From contig NZ_PEOG01000012.1 of NCBI RefSeq assembly GCF_002761755.1, positions 1-64,000 of the forward strand: a stretch of 64,000 bases of DNA, in the 5' to 3' direction. The notes beneath the pieces were generated by a model. The model was not told the DNA's origin. It made no database searches and saw only the letters and a list, made by a program, of their open reading frames with translations. The DNA is from Roseateles chitinivorans. GTDB lineage: Bacteria > Pseudomonadota > Gammaproteobacteria > Burkholderiales > Burkholderiaceae_C. A program made the translations under genes and the position numbers. This document shows positions 60,316 to 64,000 of the stretch, in pieces (within the stretch, counting starts at the first letter, position 1; the number at the start of each line of letters is the position of its first letter).

Positions 60316-62364
60316 ATGAGCGCTACACCCGTCCTTCAGAGTTTGATCGCCGGTCGGTGGATTGGATCGAGCGCCGCGCGCGACCTGCGCAGCGCCATCA
60401 ACGGCCGGCTGGTGGCGCAGACCCATGCCGAAGAGATCGACTTCGGCGAAAGCCTCGACTTCGCCCGCCGCCAGGCGCTGCCCTCGTTGCTCGCGCTCGA
60501 CTTCCAGCAGCGCGCCGCCATCCTCAAGGCCCTGGCCACCTACCTGCAGGAGCGCAAGGAAGACCTCTACGCGATCTCCGCCCACACCGGCGCCACCCGG
60601 CCCGACTCGTGGATCGACATCGAAGGCGGCTTCGGCACGCTCTTCGCCTATGCGTCGATGGGCCGTCGCGAGCTGCCGTCCAGCAACATCGTCCACGAAG
60701 GCCCGGCCCAGCAACTCGGCAAGGTCGGCCAGTTCATGGGCACCCACGTGCTGGTGCCCAAGCGCGGCGTCGCGGTCCACATCAACGCATTCAACTTCCC
60801 GATGTGGGGAATGCTGGAGAAGTTCGCGCCCAGCTTCCTCGCCGGCATGCCCTGCATCGTCAAGCCGGCCACCGCGACCAGCTACGTCGCCGAGGCCTGC
60901 GTGCGGCTCATCGAGCAGTCCGGCCTGCTGCCGGCTGGCGCGCTGCAGCTGGTCATCGGGGGCTCCGGGGATCTGCTGGACCGCCTGGAGGAGACCGATG
61001 TCGTCACCTTCACCGGCTCGGCGGACACGGCGGCGCAGCTGCGCGTGAACGCGAACCTGATCCGCCGCTCGGTGCCGTTCAACGCCGAGGCCGACAGCCT
61101 GAACTGCGCGATCCTGGCGCCGGACGTGCAGCCGGGCGATCCCGAATTCGATCTCTTCGTCAAGGAAGTGATGCGGGAGATGAGCGCCAAGGCCGGCCAG
61201 AAATGCACCGCCATCCGGCGCGCGATCGTGCCGGCGGCGCAGGTCGACGCCGTGGCCGCGGCGCTGCGCGAGCGGCTGGCGAAGATCAGGATCGGCGATC
61301 CGTCGATCGAGGGTGTGCGCATGGGGGCGCTGGCCTCCAAGGCGCAGCAGGCCGATGTGGCCGAGCGCCTGGCGCAGCTGGCCCAGGGCAACGAGATCGT
61401 CTACGGCGAGCGCGACGGCTTCGCGCCGGTGGGCGAGGGCGTCGGTGACGGCGCCTTCTTCGCGCCGACGCTGCTGCTGTGCCGCGACCCGATGCGCAAC
61501 GAGGCGGTGCACAACATCGAGGCCTTCGGTCCGGTGTCGACGCTGATGACCTACGGCGACTTCGACGAGGCGCTGGCGCTGGCGGCGAAGGGCCGCGGCA
61601 GCCTGGTCGGCTCGGTGGTCACGAAGACGCCGGCGCTGGCGGCGCAGGCCGTCTATCACGCGGCGGCCTTCCACGGCCGGCTGCTGGTGCTGGACCGCGA
61701 CGCGGCCGGCGAGTCGACCGGTCACGGGTCGCCGCTGCCGATGCTCAAGCATGGCGGCCCGGGGCGGGCCGGCGGCGGCGAGGAACTCGGCGGTATCCGC
61801 GCGGTCAAGCATTACCTGCAGCGCTGCGCGGTGCAGGCCTCCCCGACGATGCTGACGGCGATCACCGGCGAGTACGTGCGCGGCGGCAAGGTCACCGAGG
61901 ACGCGATCCATCCGTTCCGCAAGCACTTCGAGGAGATCCAGGTCGGCGACTCGCTGCTGACCCATCGCCGCACGGTGTCGGAGGCGGACATCGTCAACTT
62001 CGGCGGCATCAGCGGCGACTACTTCTACATGCACTTCGACGAGGTCGCGGCCAAGGACACGCAATTCGGCCAGCGCATCGCGCATGGCTACTTCGTGCTG
62101 TCGGCGGCGGCAGGGCTGTTCGTGTCGCCAGCGCCGGGACCGGTGCTGGCCAACTACGGCCTGGACACGCTGCGCTTCGTCAACCCGGTGGCCATCGGCG
62201 ACACCATCCAGGCGCGCCTGACCTGCAAGCGCCGCATCGACCGGGGCAATCGTCCGGACCAGCCGCCACAAGGCGTCGTGGCCTGGGACGTGCAGGTCAC
62301 CAACCAGCGCGGCGAGCTCGCCGCCAGCTACGACATCCTCACGCTGGTCGCGAAGAAGGCCTAA
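60316..62364 (+). CDS. paaZ: Bifunctional oxepin-CoA hydrolase / aldehyde dehydrogenase PaaZ
   Basis: 682 residues. Residues 1 to about 520 are an aldehyde dehydrogenase with Glu258 (FNAEADSLN) and catalytic Cys297 (GQKCTAIRR). The C-terminal MaoC-like hydratase has Asp568 and His573 ([11 protein letters not shown]). It opens the oxepin ring and oxidises the resulting semialdehyde. Separated from the other paa genes by the regulator and binding protein. Confidence 0.96.
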   Translation: MSATPVLQSLIAGRWIGSSAARDLRSAINGRLVAQTHAEEIDFGESLDFARRQALPSLLALDFQQRAAILKALATYLQERKEDLYAISAHTGATRPDSWIDIEGGFGTLFAYASMGRRELPSSNIVHEGPAQQLGKVGQFMGTHVLVPKRGVAVHINAFNFPMWGMLEKFAPSFLAGMPCIVKPATATSYVAEACVRLIEQSGLLPAGALQLVIGGSGDLLDRLEETDVVTFTGSADTAAQLRVNANLIRRSVPFNAEADSLNCAILAPDVQPGDPEFDLFVKEVMREMSAKAGQKCTAIRRAIVPAAQVDAVAAALRERLAKIRIGDPSIEGVRMGALASKAQQADVAERLAQLAQGNEIVYGERDGFAPVGEGVGDGAFFAPTLLLCRDPMRNEAVHNIEAFGPVSTLMTYGDFDEALALAAKGRGSLVGSVVTKTPALAAQAVYHAAAFHGRLLVLDRDAAGESTGHGSPLPMLKHGGPGRAGGGEELGGIRAVKHYLQRCAVQASPTMLTAITGEYVRGGKVTEDAIHPFRKHFEEIQVGDSLLTHRRTVSEADIVNFGGISGDYFYMHFDEVAAKDTQFGQRIAHGYFVLSAAAGLFVSPAPGPVLANYGLDTLRFVNPVAIGDTIQARLTCKRRIDRGNRPDQPPQGVVAWDVQVTNQRGELAASYDILTLVAKKA

Positions 62365-62476
62365 AGGCCCGCCGGTGGATCCGGCGGCGCGGCCTCTACC
62401 TTCGTATGGTTGATCAAGCGGCCGATCGCTCCCTACATTGAGCGCATCGCAGCTCGAGGCCGCAAGGCCGTTCGCC

Positions 62477-63904
62477 ATGATTCACGTCGACCAGATCTAC
62501 ATCGACGGCCGCTTCGTCCCCGCCACCGGGGAGGAGGAGGTCGACATCGTCAACCCCGCGGACGAGACCGTGATCGGCCGTGCCCGCATGGCCAGCCGCG
62601 AGGACGCGCGCCGCGCCATCGAGGCGGCGGTCCGTGCGCAGCCGGACTTCGGTCGCGCGGCGGTGGCGGACCGCGTGGCCATGCTGGAACGGCTGCAGGT
62701 GGCGATGCTCGCGCATGCCGATGCGCTGAGAGAGTCCTCCATCCTCGAGTACGGTGGCCCGGCGACGCGCTCGCAGTGGGTGGCGAACTATGCGTCGCAG
62801 TGCTTCGGCGACGCCGCGCGCACGCTGTCGAGCTATGTCTTCGAGCGGCCCGTCGGCGTGGACGGTGTGTCGACGCTGCAGATGAGGCCGGTGGGCGTGT
62901 CCGGGCTCTTCGCGCCGTGGAATGCCGCTGCGGGGACGATCGCCAGCAAGCTCGCCGCGGCGATCGCCGCGGGCTGCGCGACGGTGATCAAGCCGAGCGA
63001 GCTCAGCCCCTGGCAGGCGCTGGTGATCACCCGCGCGATCCATGACGCGGACCTGCCGCCGGGCGTCGTCAATGTCGTGACCGGCCGCGGCGCCGACGTC
63101 GGCGCCGAGATCTGCACCCATCCGGACGTGGCCAAGCTGTCGTTCACCGGCTCGACGCCGACCGGCCAGTTGATCGCGCGCGCCGCCGTGGACTCGATGA
63201 AGCGGGTGAGCCTGGCGCTGACCGGCAAGTCGGCGTCGCTGCTGCTCGACGATGCCGACCTGCGTGTCGCGATCCCCTTGGCGCTGGGCGCGGCCTTCAC
63301 GAACAGCGGGCAGGCCTGCGTCGCGGGCTCGCGGCTGCTGGTGCCCCGCGCGCGCCTGGCCGAGGTCGTCGAGCAGGTGCGGACGGCGGTCGCCGCGATG
63401 CGTGTCGGGGACCCGCGCGATCCGGCGACGGCGATCGGCCCGATGGTCAACCAGGCGCAGTTCGATCGCATCCAGCGCTACATCCGGCGCGGCCAGGAAC
63501 AGGGCGCGACGCTGCTGGTCGGCGGCGAAGGTCGACCCGAAGGGCTGACACGCGGCTGGTTCGTGCGGCCGACCGTCTTCACCGACGTCCGCAACGACAT
63601 GGACATCGCGCGCGAGGAAATCTTCGGCCCGGTGCTGTCCATCCTCCCGGTGGACTCCGAGGAGCAAGCGATCGCGATCGCCAACGACTCGCGGTACGGG
63701 CTGCAGGGCTATGTGTTCTCGGCCGATGCCGCACGGGCTCGGCGGGTGGCCGGACGGATCGAGACCGGCACGGTGCTGGTCAATCGCGTCGCGCCGGACC
63801 TGCTGGCGCCGTTCGGCGGCGTGAAGCTGTCGGGTCAGGGGCGGGAGTTCGGGGTGATGGGCCTGGAGGCCTTCCTCGAGCCCCGGACGATCACGGTCGG
63901 CTGA
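62477..63904 (+). CDS. Aldehyde dehydrogenase family protein
   Basis: 475 residues from ATG 62477; a TTG at 62438 would extend it by 13. Cofactor and catalytic blocks: GLFAPWNAAAGTI, VIKPSELSPWQAL, SFTGSTPTGQLI, FTNSGQACVAGSRL with the catalytic Cys, and EEIFGPVLS. In the place of the general-base Glu of the usual LELGGKS the sequence reads LALTGKS, so Glu is Ala. The role may be in aromatic aldehyde oxidation feeding the paa pathway. Positions 63905-64000 hold no gene I can support. Confidence 0.85.
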   Translation: MIHVDQIYIDGRFVPATGEEEVDIVNPADETVIGRARMASREDARRAIEAAVRAQPDFGRAAVADRVAMLERLQVAMLAHADALRESSILEYGGPATRSQWVANYASQCFGDAARTLSSYVFERPVGVDGVSTLQMRPVGVSGLFAPWNAAAGTIASKLAAAIAAGCATVIKPSELSPWQALVITRAIHDADLPPGVVNVVTGRGADVGAEICTHPDVAKLSFTGSTPTGQLIARAAVDSMKRVSLALTGKSASLLLDDADLRVAIPLALGAAFTNSGQACVAGSRLLVPRARLAEVVEQVRTAVAAMRVGDPRDPATAIGPMVNQAQFDRIQRYIRRGQEQGATLLVGGEGRPEGLTRGWFVRPTVFTDVRNDMDIAREEIFGPVLSILPVDSEEQAIAIANDSRYGLQGYVFSADAARARRVAGRIETGTVLVNRVAPDLLAPFGGVKLSGQGREFGVMGLEAFLEPRTITVG

Positions 63905-64000
63905 TCGGCCGATCGACTGATCCGACGCTGGGAGGTCGCCTGCTTCGGCAAAGCCGCAGCAGCGCCCAGGCAGTCCGGCACCTGCTGCGCGGCGGCGATC

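Overview
The window is a chromosomal segment of a GC-rich betaproteobacterium, most likely a Burkholderiales member near the Roseateles/Mitsuaria/Rubrivivax/Leptothrix group. I infer this from the very high GC content, the housekeeping order nadD-rsfS-rlmH-maf-rng, a paaG-I-K-ABCDE-paaR-paaZ phenylacetate cluster, and tRNA genes that encode CCA. No database search was possible. I see no insertion sequence, prophage, CRISPR array or rRNA.

Layout. (1) 1-2836, minus strand: a tripartite efflux operon (HlyD-type adaptor, stand-alone MacB/LolD-type ATPase, TolC cut by the window edge) with no permease visible. (2) 3238-11032: glnS lies between two related plus-strand Ig-like-repeat surface proteins, one truncated and one of 1547 aa with 12 repeats and a type I secretion-like C-terminus. 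A tandem array of CGGACA hexamers at 11-bp period lies ahead of the truncated one. (3) 11052-15411, minus strand: a LytS/AlgZ-type kinase with its LytTR regulator, a small membrane protein and a HerA-like ATPase. (4) 15515-23368, plus strand: yebC, purD, an acyltransferase, hemF, nadD, rsfS with a histone-H1-like tail, rlmH, maf and rng. (5) 24242-28058: tolB, pal, cpoB without tolQRA, then tcdA, whose stop codon lies inside the -10 box of a tRNA promoter. (6) 28146-28640: three lysine tRNAs and an intrinsic terminator. (7) 28678-31003: a capsule-type glycosyltransferase and the Mrp/ApbC Fe-S carrier.

(8) 31212-45002 is a nearly complete selenium module: a selenocysteine formate dehydrogenase (in-frame UGA with a bacterial SECIS hairpin), its Fe-S and cytochrome b subunits, fdhE, selA, selB, selC (tRNA-Sec), a PhnD/C/E-like ABC importer that I interpret as a selenium oxyanion transporter, and a YdjA-type nitroreductase. 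Only selD is not visible. moaA and mobA (47754-49582), for the molybdenum cofactor the dehydrogenase needs, lie about 13.5 kb downstream of the end of its structural genes.

(9) 45130-50717: CBS protein, Mpo1-like membrane protein, YceI-like lipoprotein, GNAT acetyltransferase, mobA, moaA and a PfkB sugar kinase. (10) 50808-63904: the aerobic phenylacetyl-CoA pathway. paaY and paaG diverge around a perfect 16-bp TetR-type palindrome; paaI, paaK, paaABCDE, a TetR regulator, an orphan LivK-like binding protein, paaZ and an aldehyde dehydrogenase lacking the usual general-base glutamate follow. Several non-coding inverted repeats, including two copies of one palindromic family, sit between genes.
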